From Ornatilinea sp. (GTDB lineage: Bacteria > Chloroflexota > Anaerolineae > Anaerolineales > Anaerolineaceae): a stretch of 64,000 nt of DNA. Made by a program: the position numbers and the translations under genes. The stretch is taken from contig JAHDQE010000016.1 of assembly GCA_018433975.1 (NCBI GenBank), forward strand, positions 1 to 64,000, written 5' to 3'. The notes beneath the pieces are model-generated. The model did no database searches and was not told the DNA's origin. It saw only the letters and a list, made by a program, of their open reading frames with translations. Positions 7,488 to 16,030 of the stretch are shown piece after piece (positions within the stretch are counted from its first letter, which is position 1; the number at the start of each line of letters is the position of its first letter).

Positions 7488-8464
7488 ACGCTACTCAGTT
7501 TTGTTTAATCTTGAAAAAGTGGCTATGCAATCTCATCTCTATTCGTTCTGGAACTGTACTATTAAATTTATTTGGTGCACTTTGGCTTTGTATTGAGATT
7601 GCTAATTATTTTTTCCCCGAAACACAACTTGCTATCATACTTCCACGAACTTGGTGGGTATTTTTGACTATGGGAATCTTTATTGCAGTCGCAATTGCCT
7701 TTCCGAAATTTCGGATGTCGCATAAATTAAAGGGACGTGATGTAACAATTGAAATCGCAGTTGGCAATATTTTTGAATTTCCCGGTACATTGGTTATAGG
7801 CTCTAATACTACATTTGATACTGAAATTTCGGAGCAATTAATTTCCGAAAATAGTATTCAAGGACAGTATTCTAAACGTTATTATAGTGACGAAAAACAA
7901 CTTAATAGAGAGATTGAAAGTCAATTGGAAAACATACCTGGAGAAACACTTTCAGGCAACCGTGTGGGGAAAAACATTAGGTACCCAATGGGAACAGTTG
8001 TAAGACTCAATCCTCGAGGTTCAGCAGCTTATTTCCTTGCAATAGCACATGTAAATGAGCATGGTGTTGCTTCGAGCAAATATGAAGATCTACAAGATTC
8101 GTTAGCAAAACTATGGGTTTTTATAGGTGAACATGGGAGTAAAGATTCTATTGTCATGCCAGTCATGGGTACAGGATACGGCCGATTAATACAGCCAAGA
8201 GAAGAAGTCGTGCAAGAAATTGTAAAGTCATTTGTAGCAGCTTGTGCAGATATGGTATTCTGCGACAAACTTACAATTGTTTTGTATTCCAGAGACGTGG
8301 AAAGACATCAAATATCCTTTGAAAAACTTAATGAGTATGTAAAATATGTATGTGACTATACAGAATTTACATCTTCCGATGGTTCAAGACGAGGCCATGC
8401 TGTTGAATACGCAATCCCTTATCCATCCGATTCCGTTTTAGGCAATGGGGATGTAGCGCAGTAA
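7484..8464 (+). CDS. thsA: two-TM macro-domain effector, type II Thoeris ThsA-like
   Basis: A 326-residue protein. Two membrane helices lie at about residues 23-43 and 54-74, followed by a macro domain of the DUF6430/ThsA type: VTIEIAVGNIFEFPGTLVIGSNTTFDTE, then IRYPMGTVVRLN and VMPVMGTGYGRLIQPREEVV, the glycine-rich loops that bind ADP-ribose-type ligands. In type II Thoeris this protein is the membrane effector that responds to an ADP-ribose-derived signal from the TIR partner. It overlaps its TIR gene by 4 nt and both are AT-rich compared with flanking DNA, consistent with acquisition as a unit. Stop at 8464 abuts a degenerate REP/RAYT remnant. Confidence 0.8.
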   Translation: MNATQFCLILKKWLCNLISIRSGTVLLNLFGALWLCIEIANYFFPETQLAIILPRTWWVFLTMGIFIAVAIAFPKFRMSHKLKGRDVTIEIAVGNIFEFPGTLVIGSNTTFDTEISEQLISENSIQGQYSKRYYSDEKQLNREIESQLENIPGETLSGNRVGKNIRYPMGTVVRLNPRGSAAYFLAIAHVNEHGVASSKYEDLQDSLAKLWVFIGEHGSKDSIVMPVMGTGYGRLIQPREEVVQEIVKSFVAACADMVFCDKLTIVLYSRDVERHQISFEKLNEYVKYVCDYTEFTSSDGSRRGHAVEYAIPYPSDSVLGNGDVAQ

Positions 8465-8473
8465 ACGTAGGCT

Positions 8474-8655
8474 GGGTAGAGCGCGCGAAAACCACCTCTT
8501 CATTCAAAACCCATATAGGAAATCCCCTCACATGCCTGATTATCGCTGCGTCCGGTTGCCGGGCCGCTCCATTTTCACGAGACAACAAAAGCAATGGATC
8601 TGATTTGGTGGATCCCAAGGTCAGAGGGTGGGCGATCAATACCCTGATGGGCACT
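8474..8655 (+). pseudogene. remnant of a RAYT 5' end with flanking REP
   Basis: 8474-8500 is a degenerate REP. It is followed by GGAAATCCCCTCACATGCCTG and a frame reading MPDYRC then RLPGR, closely matching the leader and N-terminus of the intact REP transposase at 11921. The frame is lost within about 20 codons. 8620-8655 carries ACCCTGATGGGCACTTAA, a variant of the repeat at 59266 and 62399. Confidence 0.65.
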
Positions 8656-8759
8656 TAATCGACCACGCCCTACAAGGCTGCAAAAATACAGTACATCAAG
8701 ATTTTATATAATTAATAGTTGGGTAGTATTGTATTATAGAGATTAACACGAGCCGAAAA

Positions 8760-9311
8760 ATGAAAATCAATATCTGGTTCCCTATAATAATAGTACTGTT
8801 AATACTTGCTTGTATTGCATCTTGTTGTGTTTCTGCCTTAATTCCTGAAAATCCGATCAAGCTTGGAAGTTCAATGTCAAGAGTTGAACTTCCAAAAGGG
8901 ACAACTATCGTAACCGACAATGATACCGGTCCAGGATTGCCTATTCCAGGTGGAGCTTCTGATGGATTCACATTCCTTGTTCTTCAAATACCCCCAGAAA
9001 AAATTGTGGAATTTACAACCACATTAAAAGAATCATCTTTTTGGAAACCTTTACCTCTTCCAGCAGAACTTGCAGAACATGAAAGAGCCATTCAACCATC
9101 CATTGCGGGCGGCATTGAAGAAACCATCCCCATTGCTACATCTACTGGCTATTACCTTTTTATAGATAAACAAGAAGAATACAACAAAAGGTCTGGAAAG
9201 CAGGTCTACCCGATCGAAACGCCTTTCTACGAGCGTCGCAGTTTCAACTTCACATTTGGTCTATTTAATGATAAGGATGGCAAATTGTATCTTTGGCGCC
9301 TTGATACTTAA
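8760..9311 (+). CDS. membrane-anchored extracytoplasmic protein of unknown function
   Basis: A 183-residue protein with an N-terminal membrane helix (about residues 5-27, IWFPIIIVLLILACIASCC) and a soluble outer domain with LPKGTTIVTDNDTGPG and a C-terminal YERRSFNFTFGLFNDKDG strand region. The double cysteine at the end of the helix could be a weak lipobox, but Lys/Asn precede a long helix, so an uncleaved anchor is also possible. No family recognised. The ribosome site is weak (GAGCCGAAAA). Upstream 8696-8759 is AT-rich and not clearly a promoter module. Confidence 0.6.
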   Translation: MKINIWFPIIIVLLILACIASCCVSALIPENPIKLGSSMSRVELPKGTTIVTDNDTGPGLPIPGGASDGFTFLVLQIPPEKIVEFTTTLKESSFWKPLPLPAELAEHERAIQPSIAGGIEETIPIATSTGYYLFIDKQEEYNKRSGKQVYPIETPFYERRSFNFTFGLFNDKDGKLYLWRLDT

Positions 9312-9350
9312 AAACAATGGTGCTGCACAGGGTAGAAACAGTAAACGTAT

Positions 9351-9445
9351 GACGGGTGGTGCGCAGCGAAATCCACCATTTCACCAAGACCTGATCAAGG
9401 AAATCCCCCCACATACCCGATTATCGCCGCGCCGGGTTGCGGAGT
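9351..9445 (+). pseudogene. second remnant of a RAYT 5' end with REP
   Basis: REP-like GGTGGTGCGCAGCGAAATCC is followed by CAAGGAAATCCCCCCACATACCC and TTATCGCCGCGCCGGGTTGC, which parallels the upstream region and first codons of the intact transposase at 11921. The ATG has become ATA and the frame ends at once. This is a decayed or partial copy. Confidence 0.6.
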
Positions 9446-9572
9446 AGAATGGAACTTCAAACCAGCGAAGCACATGATCCTCCCCTTCCCTTCCCCAACA
9501 TTCCCTGGTGGCTCATAAAAAATCCTGTTCGGATTAAAAAAATTTGGTGGCAACAGCCGCTCCATGTTCGCC

Positions 9573-9682
9573 CAGAAACTGAGTTTTTAAAAAAACTCGG
9601 TTTCTTAACGCACGGGTGAATCTCCACCCTGCCGCGAATTCCCCCAATGCACCACGTAGAGACGCCTAGCCGGGACGTCTCG
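9573..9682. repeat. two dispersed palindromes
   Basis: 9573-9606: AGAAACTGAGTTTTT and AAAAAACTCGGTTTCT arms. 9656-9682: GTAGAGACGCC and GGGACGTCTC arms. Both families recur in other intergenic regions of the window (for example 46289 and 46364). Confidence 0.75.
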
Positions 9683-9696
9683 CGTTCCCCGGCAGC

Positions 9697-9838
9697 TTGC
9701 ATTTTGTAATCCAGGGGAATATACTATCCATACTTATTTGTGGGGCAATTTATTGGTGAATGGTGAGCGGTGGGCTTGCCATTTTTATTTTCTGACGATT
9801 TGTTGTAAGGAATATTTGTGGATTGTGCAAATGATAAA
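9697..9838 (+). promoter_or_regulatory. promoter-leader module, copy 2
   Basis: -35 TTGCAT (9697-9702), 17-nt spacer with AGGGGAA, -10 TATACT (9720-9725). The leader hairpin ATGGTGAG (9760-9767)/CTTGCCAT (9775-9782) is followed by TTTTATTTTC. The tail ends in a degenerate GATTGTGCAAATGAT. 9839-10072 has nothing else recognisable before the lipoprotein gene. Confidence 0.85.
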
Positions 9839-10072
9839 TATCACTATACTAAAAACAACTGCTTTCTATTCTCTCAATTTTTATGAAGCTGCTTGATGTA
9901 ATTGTTGAGGACCGGGAAATATTTCTCACAATTGTAAAAATATACTTAGAAGCGTCTAATGCACGATTATTCGGCTCTGGCGAGCGGTGAACAAGACCAA
10001 TACAGTATGCGGTCGGGCAAATCAATCCATCTGGCCCTTTGCAGAAAGCCGCAATCAGTGGAAAGGCAGAAT

Positions 10073-11230
10073 ATGAGAAATAAATTCATCATCGTCATAG
10101 CATTCTTTTTATGCCTTTCGGCCTGCAGCGGGGGTGAGGAACAATCGAAACTCGTTGGACGTTGGGAACGCCTACCAGAACCAGCCGGGGGCTCAAATAC
10201 ATGGGCCTACGAGTTTTTTGAAGATGGAACCGGTTTTTTCGTGGAGGGTGACCAAGCCTCCGAGTTTAACTATAAGCAAAGTGGTTCTGAACTTCAAATC
10301 ACAATAATAGATAGCAACGTTGCCAGGCAGCCCTATGAATTGAAAACAAAATTTGAAAGCGAGAGCAATTTGACACTCTGGCGGGTAAATGATAAAGGAG
10401 GCCTTTTCTGGGAGGAGGCCTGGTTGAGAAAGCCCATGTTCGACCTGCCGATCGAATTAAAGAAACAACTGGTTGAGGAAATCCCGTATGAATTTACCAT
10501 TTTAGACGCGATGATATCCGGAGATGATTCCGAGGAGTGGACACTGACAATTGAGACCCAGCGGGGACACAATATCATCAATGAATATCAAATCAGAAAA
10601 GCCTCGTCCCTTGCTGAATGGTCCGTGGTTAAAATATTAAATACTGAAGAACGAGCAACAGCCACAGTAAAGGCAGTAAGGGAAATAACCGCAACGGCAG
10701 AGTGGAGCGAAGCTACCAGAGCAGCGGACTTTCAGCAGACTCTCATTGCAATGGAACCTACCGCCATTCCTCGATTGAGCAACCAGGATTTGAGCAGTAT
10801 GTTGGCAAGAGCGTCAACGCTATGCTCAAATTCTTCTAATTCTTCCGGCAAGCCCACAAACCCAATCCGTGTACCTTTCCCAGGGGTAGTGATAACGGAC
10901 ATAGATCGTGGACCCGATATGGAATTTAGTTGGGAATCAGATTTTCTGCAGCAGGCAAGCACGCCGGATGAAGTCCAGACGCTCGTGTGCATTCTCACGG
11001 ATAGAGCGAAGATCTGGGACTATTCAAATGGCTCGGTTGGGTACACGATCATCCGAAAAGTCAATATCCTAAGCTGGCCTGATGGCACCCTGTTGCTACA
11101 AAATGAATTTTCCGGATCTTCTCCGCAACAAATTATTACTTCCTCCACTCCCTTGGAACCTAATTCCTCGATCTATGGAAGCGATCCCAAAGATGCAATC
11201 ATGGATTGGGTTGTTTCAGTAATTGAATGA
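10073..11230 (+). CDS. lipoprotein of unknown function
   Basis: A 385-residue protein. An upstream in-frame ATG exists at 9959, but the start at 10073 gives a canonical lipoprotein signal (MRNKFIIVIAFFLCLSAC, lipobox LSAC with Cys18) and has a GAAAGG site. Residues about 25-110 are a beta-rich domain (KLVGRWERLPEP then YEFFEDGTGFFVEG) of the lipocalin-like 'WxR ... F.dGt' style. The rest has no recognised domain and ends PKDAIMDWVVSVIE. It is presumably exported and anchored at the outer face of the membrane. It follows promoter-leader copy 2. Confidence 0.7.
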   Translation: MRNKFIIVIAFFLCLSACSGGEEQSKLVGRWERLPEPAGGSNTWAYEFFEDGTGFFVEGDQASEFNYKQSGSELQITIIDSNVARQPYELKTKFESESNLTLWRVNDKGGLFWEEAWLRKPMFDLPIELKKQLVEEIPYEFTILDAMISGDDSEEWTLTIETQRGHNIINEYQIRKASSLAEWSVVKILNTEERATATVKAVREITATAEWSEATRAADFQQTLIAMEPTAIPRLSNQDLSSMLARASTLCSNSSNSSGKPTNPIRVPFPGVVITDIDRGPDMEFSWESDFLQQASTPDEVQTLVCILTDRAKIWDYSNGSVGYTIIRKVNILSWPDGTLLLQNEFSGSSPQQIITSSTPLEPNSSIYGSDPKDAIMDWVVSVIE

Positions 11231-11316
11231 GTGGGTTAGTGTCGGGATGGGGAATAATGAGCTTACCATCATTCACCAATCACCCCAAAGACTACCAGAA
11301 TCAAAAAGCCAGTAAT

Positions 11317-11776
11317 GGTAGGGCAGGTGAAGCGCAGCAGAACCCACCATTTCAACCCAACCCCAACCAAGAAACTTCTTCGCCATAGCCACCCACCGGC
11401 ATTACCCTGTTTTCACGAAATAGAAACAATGAAACAAAATAGTTCGATGGGTTCTGGGGCGAAAGAAAATTCCGAAACCGCCCAAGCGCTTCACCGCCCC
11501 TCCACCCATCCTACACATCATTCAACCTGCTGCATCACAAAGCAACGGTAGGGTGGGTGCAGCGCAGCGGAACCCACCATTTCAAACCAACCCAATCAAG
11601 GAACTTCTTCACCATAGCCATCCACCGGCATCACCCTGTTTTCACGAAATAGAAACAATGAAACAAAACGGTTCGATGGGTTCCGGGACGGAAGAAAATC
11701 CCGAAACCGCCCGAGCACTTCACCGTCCCTCCACCCACTCTACATATCATTCAACTTTCTGCTTTACAAAGTCCTT
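11317..11776. repeat. 230-bp direct tandem duplication headed by REPs
   Basis: Unit 1 is 11317-11546 and unit 2 is 11547 to about 11776. Each starts with a REP (GGTAGGGTGGGTGCAGCGCA type) and then shares CACCATTTCAA, CACGAAATAGAAACAATGAAAC and TTCGATGGGTTC. They differ at scattered bases only. The matching 78-codon open frames in the two units follow from the duplication and are not taken as genes. Confidence 0.8.
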
Positions 11777-11851
11777 GAGGGAAAATTAGGATTTATAATT
11801 AAACAAAATAACGTGGATCATTCAATCCATCTCTTAAATTCTGCGAGAGAA

Positions 11852-11884
11852 ACGGCAGGGTGGGTGCAGCGCAGCGAAACCCAC
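11852..11884 (+). repeat. REP immediately upstream of the RAYT gene
   Basis: GGCAGGGTGGGTGCAGCGCA followed by GCGAAACCCACC forms the inverted repeat adjacent to the REP transposase at 11921. It is the likely cognate substrate. The same family is found at 3321, 3540, 11317, 11547 and, diverged, 60294, 62851 and 63063. Confidence 0.75.
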
Positions 11885-11920
11885 CAATTCAACCCAAAAC
11901 AATAAGGGAAATCCCCTCAA

Positions 11921-12472
11921 ATGCCCGATTATCGCCGCGTCTGGTCGCCGGGCGGGACCTATTTCTTCACCGTGGTTACCCACCAGCGCCGTCCAATACT
12001 GATCGAAGCCAAAGCCCGCCGGTTGTTGCGGCAGGCCTTTCTACACGCCAGACAAAATGCAGGGGCCTTCCGGATAGACGCGCTTTGCCTGCTCCCGGAT
12101 CATTTGCATTGCATCTGGACCCTGCCGGAAAACGACTGCAATTACGCCACCCGTTGGAAGATCATCAAAGCCTATTTCAGCCATTCCTATCGCAAACAGG
12201 GAGGAGCTTCCGGAGCCTTGAGCGAATCCAAAATCAAGAAAGGCGAGCTTGGAATCTGGCAGCGCCGGTATTGGGAACATCTGATCCGCGACCGGGAAGA
12301 CCTCTACCGGCATGTTGACTACATCCATTACAACCCGGTCAAGCACGGCCTGGTCCAATCGGTCGGTGAGTGGCCCTGGTCCACCTTTCACCGTTATGTG
12401 CGCGAAGGATACTACGCCTCGGATTGGGGCGACAAGGATTTCAGCCCGGTTGAAATTGGTTCAATCGAATAA
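11921..12472 (+). CDS. REP-associated tyrosine transposase (RAYT, TnpA_REP)
   Basis: A 183-residue protein of the IS200/IS605-related Y1 transposase family. It shows the N-terminal WSPGGTYFFTVVTHQRRPIL, the metal-binding HxH-type motif in LLPDHLHCIWTLPENDCNYATRW, and the RAYT signature WQRRYWEHLIRDREDLYRHV followed by YIHYNPVKHGLV. Such proteins nick and join REP hairpins as single strands. A REP of matching family lies 37 nt upstream and many more are scattered nearby. Length is about normal. It appears intact, and at least two decayed 5' copies are present (8474, 9351). Confidence 0.9.
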   Translation: MPDYRRVWSPGGTYFFTVVTHQRRPILIEAKARRLLRQAFLHARQNAGAFRIDALCLLPDHLHCIWTLPENDCNYATRWKIIKAYFSHSYRKQGGASGALSESKIKKGELGIWQRRYWEHLIRDREDLYRHVDYIHYNPVKHGLVQSVGEWPWSTFHRYVREGYYASDWGDKDFSPVEIGSIE

Positions 12473-12583
12473 ATTGGTCGGATGGGTTCTGCTGCAATTC
12501 AATCTGCCGCATCTCAGAAATTAGCCTGTATAATTGAGCGAAACCACCAGATGGATAACGCCCCCTGAAAGGAAAAGACGCCC

Positions 12584-12910
12584 ATGTTTTACAAGAGCAA
12601 TCGCGAAGGATACAAACCCGCCCTGGACGGCATCAAATTGAAAGCCCTCGCTTATGGGGAAAAGACGCTTCTCACCGAATTCCGGATGGAAAAGGACAGT
12701 CAACTGCCGTCCCATACCCACCCGCATGAGCAAACGGGGTATTTGGTCGCCGGGCGAATCCGGCTTTTCGTCGGAGAGGAAGTGTACGAGGTCGAACCCG
12801 GCGACAGTTGGTGTATCCTCAGCAATGTCGAACACCGGGCAGAAATTCTGGAAGATTCGGTCGCCATTGAAGTTTTTTCGCCGGTGCGGGAAGATTATTT
12901 ACCGGACTGA
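12584..12910 (+). CDS. small cupin-domain protein
   Basis: A 108-residue single-domain cupin with start after GAAAGGAAAAG. Motif 1 is seen as SHTHPHEQTGYLVAGRIRLFVG (metal-binding His residues and Glu), and motif 2 as VEPGDSWCILSNVEHRAEIL (PGD and His). Conserved cupins of this size bind a metal or small ligand and may be isomerases, dioxygenase-like enzymes or sensors. The substrate is not indicated by neighbours. It is soluble and has no signal peptide. Confidence 0.8.
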   Translation: MFYKSNREGYKPALDGIKLKALAYGEKTLLTEFRMEKDSQLPSHTHPHEQTGYLVAGRIRLFVGEEVYEVEPGDSWCILSNVEHRAEILEDSVAIEVFSPVREDYLPD

Positions 12911-13037
12911 TCCAACCACGATAAAAACCACCGTTCACCCCCAACCCAATATCAGGAAATCCCCGCCTATCCGGCATTCGCTGAACCCGGATTCCGAAGA
13001 TAACAAAAGAATCGATTCACATCCCGCCAATAGCATA

Positions 13038-13065
13038 TTGGCAGCGCATCCGGAATCCGTATAAT
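13038..13065 (+). promoter_or_regulatory. sigma-70-type promoter for the glycosyltransferase operon
   Basis: TTGGCA (13038-13043), 16-nt spacer, TATAAT (13060-13065), 53 nt before the chosen start codon. It is not a clear copy of the dispersed module. Confidence 0.55.
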
Positions 13066-13118
13066 TAATGAGAAAATAATTCCATTTCCCTGATATGGAT
13101 AAGGAAAGACCGTTCATC

Positions 13119-14393
13119 ATGAGGGTCACCGTATTTGCCGCAGGTTCACGAGGGGATATCCAGCCCTGTGTCGTCCTCAGTCGGGGGCTGCAGCAGGCCG
13201 GGTATGAGGTATGTCTGGCCGCCCCTCAAGACTTTGCCGGTTTCGTCCAGGAACACGGCGTCAGCTTCTACCCCCTGCGCGGGGATGTCCAGCAGATCAT
13301 GGCGAGTGACACGGGGAAGGAATTCATGGAGACCGGTGGCGCCAACCCCCTCAAATCGATTCGCGCCATCCGCGCCCTGATTGCCCCGGTCATCCGGGAA
13401 ATGCTGGAGGACCTTTACGCGGCGTGCCAGGACGCGGACGCGATGATCTGCCTGGGCGTTTTCAGCGCCTTCGGGAACTCCATCGCCGAAGCCTTGGGGA
13501 TCCCGATCCTCAATATCGAACCGACCCCTCTGCTGCCGACAAGAGCTTTCCCGGCCCCCTCCTGGCCGATCCAGAGGAATCTGGGGGGAGCGCACAATTC
13601 CCTATCGGGCATCGCAATGCTGCGGGTGCTCTGGCTGTGGTACAGCCCTTTCGTGAACGACTTCAGAAAGCGCCTGGGGCTTCCCAAATACACCGCCGCC
13701 GGTTTCTACCGCGGGTTAAAGTCCACGCCCATGATCGGCGCCTACAGCCCCGGCATCATCCCCCACCCGGCGGACTGGCCGGAAAGCGTGCACATCACCG
13801 GCAGCTTATTCCTGGACAGCATGGCCGGCTGGCAGCCATCCCCCGAACTGCAAGCCTTTTTGGAAGCGGGCGATCCTCCCGTCTACGTCGGGTTTGGCAG
13901 CATGGCAGGCCGCAGCCCGGAACAGCTTGCCGGGCTGATCTTTGAGGCCCTCGCCCGGAGCGGCCGGCGGGGGCTCCTGCTCACCGGTTGGGGCGGTTTG
14001 CGGACCGGGTCGGTCCCGGAGGATGTCTTCCTGCTGGAGGCGGCCCCCCATCACTGGCTGTTCCCCCGCATGTCGGCCCTGGTGCATCACGGCGGCGCGG
14101 GCACCACTGCCGAAGCCCTGCGCTCGGGCGTACCCTCCGTGATCGTTCCCTTCATCCTGGACCAGCCCTTCTGGGGAGCGCGGATCAAAGCGCTGGGGCT
14201 GGGGCCGGACCCCATCCCGCAGAAGAAGCTGACCGCGGAACGCCTCGCCCAGGCGATCAGGATCGCGGTGACCGATCCGGGCATCCGGCAGCGGGCCGGT
14301 GCGTACGGCGCAGCCGTCCGGGCCGAGGACGGCATAGGCAGCGCGGTGAAAATCGTCCAACGATATTTCGGAGAAAGCGAGCAGCAGCCATGA
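13119..14393 (+). CDS. UDP-glycosyltransferase-like enzyme (GT1, sterol/macrolide type)
   Basis: A 424-residue GT-B fold glycosyltransferase. The N-terminal MRVTVFAAGSRGDIQPCVVL is typical of the sterol 3-beta-glucosyltransferase/rhamnosyltransferase group. The C-terminal donor site HHGGAGTTAEALRSGVPSVI with VPFILDQPFWGARI (nucleotide-sugar binding, DQ end) is complete. I chose the ATG at 13119 because homologues start at this phrase; an in-frame ATG at 13095 has no ribosome site. It transfers a sugar to a lipid or small hydrophobic acceptor, identity unknown. The stop overlaps the next start by ATGA, so it is coupled to the acyltransferase-like gene. Confidence 0.85.
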   Translation: MRVTVFAAGSRGDIQPCVVLSRGLQQAGYEVCLAAPQDFAGFVQEHGVSFYPLRGDVQQIMASDTGKEFMETGGANPLKSIRAIRALIAPVIREMLEDLYAACQDADAMICLGVFSAFGNSIAEALGIPILNIEPTPLLPTRAFPAPSWPIQRNLGGAHNSLSGIAMLRVLWLWYSPFVNDFRKRLGLPKYTAAGFYRGLKSTPMIGAYSPGIIPHPADWPESVHITGSLFLDSMAGWQPSPELQAFLEAGDPPVYVGFGSMAGRSPEQLAGLIFEALARSGRRGLLLTGWGGLRTGSVPEDVFLLEAAPHHWLFPRMSALVHHGGAGTTAEALRSGVPSVIVPFILDQPFWGARIKALGLGPDPIPQKKLTAERLAQAIRIAVTDPGIRQRAGAYGAAVRAEDGIGSAVKIVQRYFGESEQQP

Positions 14394-15175
14394 AAACAGA
14401 ACACGACGCGCATACCGTCCTGCCCTATCCCCGGACCCGGCTTCTCATGGCCGACGGCGGGCGGATGGGGCTCCGCAAACATACCGTGCACGGGCTGGTC
14501 GAGTTTGATATCACCCGCGCCCGCGAAGCCCTCCGCCGGCACATCGATCAAACCGGCCAGGCCCTGTCTTTCTCGGCGTTCTTCCTGGCCTGTCTGGGAA
14601 AGGCCATCGACCAGGACAAACAAATGCACGCCTACCGGAACTGGCGCAACCAGTTGATCGTCTTTGATGAAGTGGATGTGAATATGCTGTTTGAGGTCGA
14701 AGTGGACGGCGAGAAGACCATCCGCCCGCACATCCTCCGCGGGGTCAACAAAAAGAACGCTCAGGAAATCCATGAGGAAATCGAGACCTTCAAAACCCGG
14801 CATCAGAGCAGCGAGGAATCAAAGTTCATCAATTGGTTTATATGGCTGCCCGGCTTTATCCGGCGGTTGTTCCTCTGGTTTCTCTTCAAGAACCCGCAGA
14901 TGCTCAAGGAATATTACGGCACCGTGCTGGTAACTTCCATCGGTATGTTTGGGTCCGGGAGCGGGTGGGGAATCCCGGTGTCCAACCATTCCCTCCAGCT
15001 CACCCTGGGCGGGATCGGCGAAAAACCGCGCGCCGTGGACCAGCGCATTGAGGTGCACAAATACCTGAGCGTGACCATCAGCTTTGACCACGATGTGATC
15101 GACGGCGCGCCGGTGGCCCGCTTCACCTACCGGTTGAAGAAATTGATCGAAAGCGGCTACGGGCTGAACGGTTAA
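14390..15175 (+). CDS. 2-oxoacid dehydrogenase E2-type acyltransferase, catalytic domain only
   Basis: A 261-residue protein with the E2/CAT fold. Its C-terminal active-site motif is ISFDHDVIDGAPVARF (His-x3-Asp-Gly) and it has SIGMFGSGSGWGIPVSNHSLQ. It lacks the lipoyl and peripheral-subunit binding domains, so it is unlikely to be part of a dehydrogenase complex. A hydrophobic insert (WFIWLPGFIRRLFLWFLF, about residues 145-165) could sit at the membrane. It starts inside the stop of the glycosyltransferase (ATGA), suggesting that the pair makes and then acylates a glycoside. That pathway is inferred. Confidence 0.75.
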   Translation: MKTEHDAHTVLPYPRTRLLMADGGRMGLRKHTVHGLVEFDITRAREALRRHIDQTGQALSFSAFFLACLGKAIDQDKQMHAYRNWRNQLIVFDEVDVNMLFEVEVDGEKTIRPHILRGVNKKNAQEIHEEIETFKTRHQSSEESKFINWFIWLPGFIRRLFLWFLFKNPQMLKEYYGTVLVTSIGMFGSGSGWGIPVSNHSLQLTLGGIGEKPRAVDQRIEVHKYLSVTISFDHDVIDGAPVARFTYRLKKLIESGYGLNG

Positions 15176-15220
15176 AAAAATGCCTCGATCTTTTAATCCC
15201 CTTCAAAACGGACGAAATCA

Positions 15221-16030
15221 TTGAACGAAGATAGGGACAATCCAAAAAGATTAAAAATTGCGGCGTTCCAATTCGCGGCTTGCGAGAGCATCGAAAGCAA
15301 CCTCGCATCCATCAAACGGGGGATTGAGCAGGCCGGGGACGAGAAAGTCCGGCTGCTGCTCACACAGGAATGCGCGTTATGCGGCTACCCACCGGTTGAA
15401 ACCCCGTCGGTTCAGGCAATCGACAAAGACCAGCAGCACGAAGCGTATCAGGAGATTTCGGAGCTGGCAAAAAAACACAAAATGGTTATTGCGCTCGGCA
15501 TGGTAACGTTCGATGGGAGCAACACCCATAATTCCATCCGGCTGGTCCACCCTGACGGAGACTCGTTGAAACCGTACCATAAAAGGGCATTATGGGGTTG
15601 GGATAAAGACAATTTTCAGCCCGGAAACGAAACCGGAATATACACCATCGATGGGATCAAAGTAGGGATTCGAATTTGCTTTGAAGTCCGCTTCCCGGAA
15701 TATTTCCGGGAGTTGTTCGTTGAGCATGTGGATCTGGCGATGGTTTCGTTTGCCGATGTTGGCAAAGAAGAACAAAGTGGAAAATCAGACATCATCCGGT
15801 CCCATCTGGTCAGCCGGGCGACAGAGAACGCAATGTACGTTCTCTCGGCAAATTCAACCTCACAACACCAGTTGGCGCCAACCTGTGTGATCAACCCGGA
15901 TGGGAATGTGTTGGACACAGCGCCATTGAATGAAGAATACTTATTGACAACAGAAATTGAAATCACCGAACCGGGGTTTGGACGGGAAGGAAGGATTACC
16001 TGCTCCAGAGCCTTAACGGCTTCACGTTGA
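15221..16030 (+). CDS. carbon-nitrogen hydrolase (nitrilase superfamily)
   Basis: A 269-residue enzyme with the nitrilase Glu-Lys-Cys triad: Glu in LLLTQECALCGYPP, Lys in PYHKRALWGWD, Cys in GIRICFEVRFPEYF. It hydrolyses a C-N bond in an amide, nitrile or carbamoyl compound; the substrate is unknown. The only good start is a TTG at 15221, with a weak ribosome site, and the fold begins at KRLKIAAFQFA. It lies 45 nt downstream of the acyltransferase and may be in the same transcript. Confidence 0.85.
   Translation: MNEDRDNPKRLKIAAFQFAACESIESNLASIKRGIEQAGDEKVRLLLTQECALCGYPPVETPSVQAIDKDQQHEAYQEISELAKKHKMVIALGMVTFDGSNTHNSIRLVHPDGDSLKPYHKRALWGWDKDNFQPGNETGIYTIDGIKVGIRICFEVRFPEYFRELFVEHVDLAMVSFADVGKEEQSGKSDIIRSHLVSRATENAMYVLSANSTSQHQLAPTCVINPDGNVLDTAPLNEEYLLTTEIEITEPGFGREGRITCSRALTASR

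Noticed and set aside
11315-11789. Two similar 78-codon frames
   Set aside because: They are the translation of a non-coding 230-bp duplication containing REPs.
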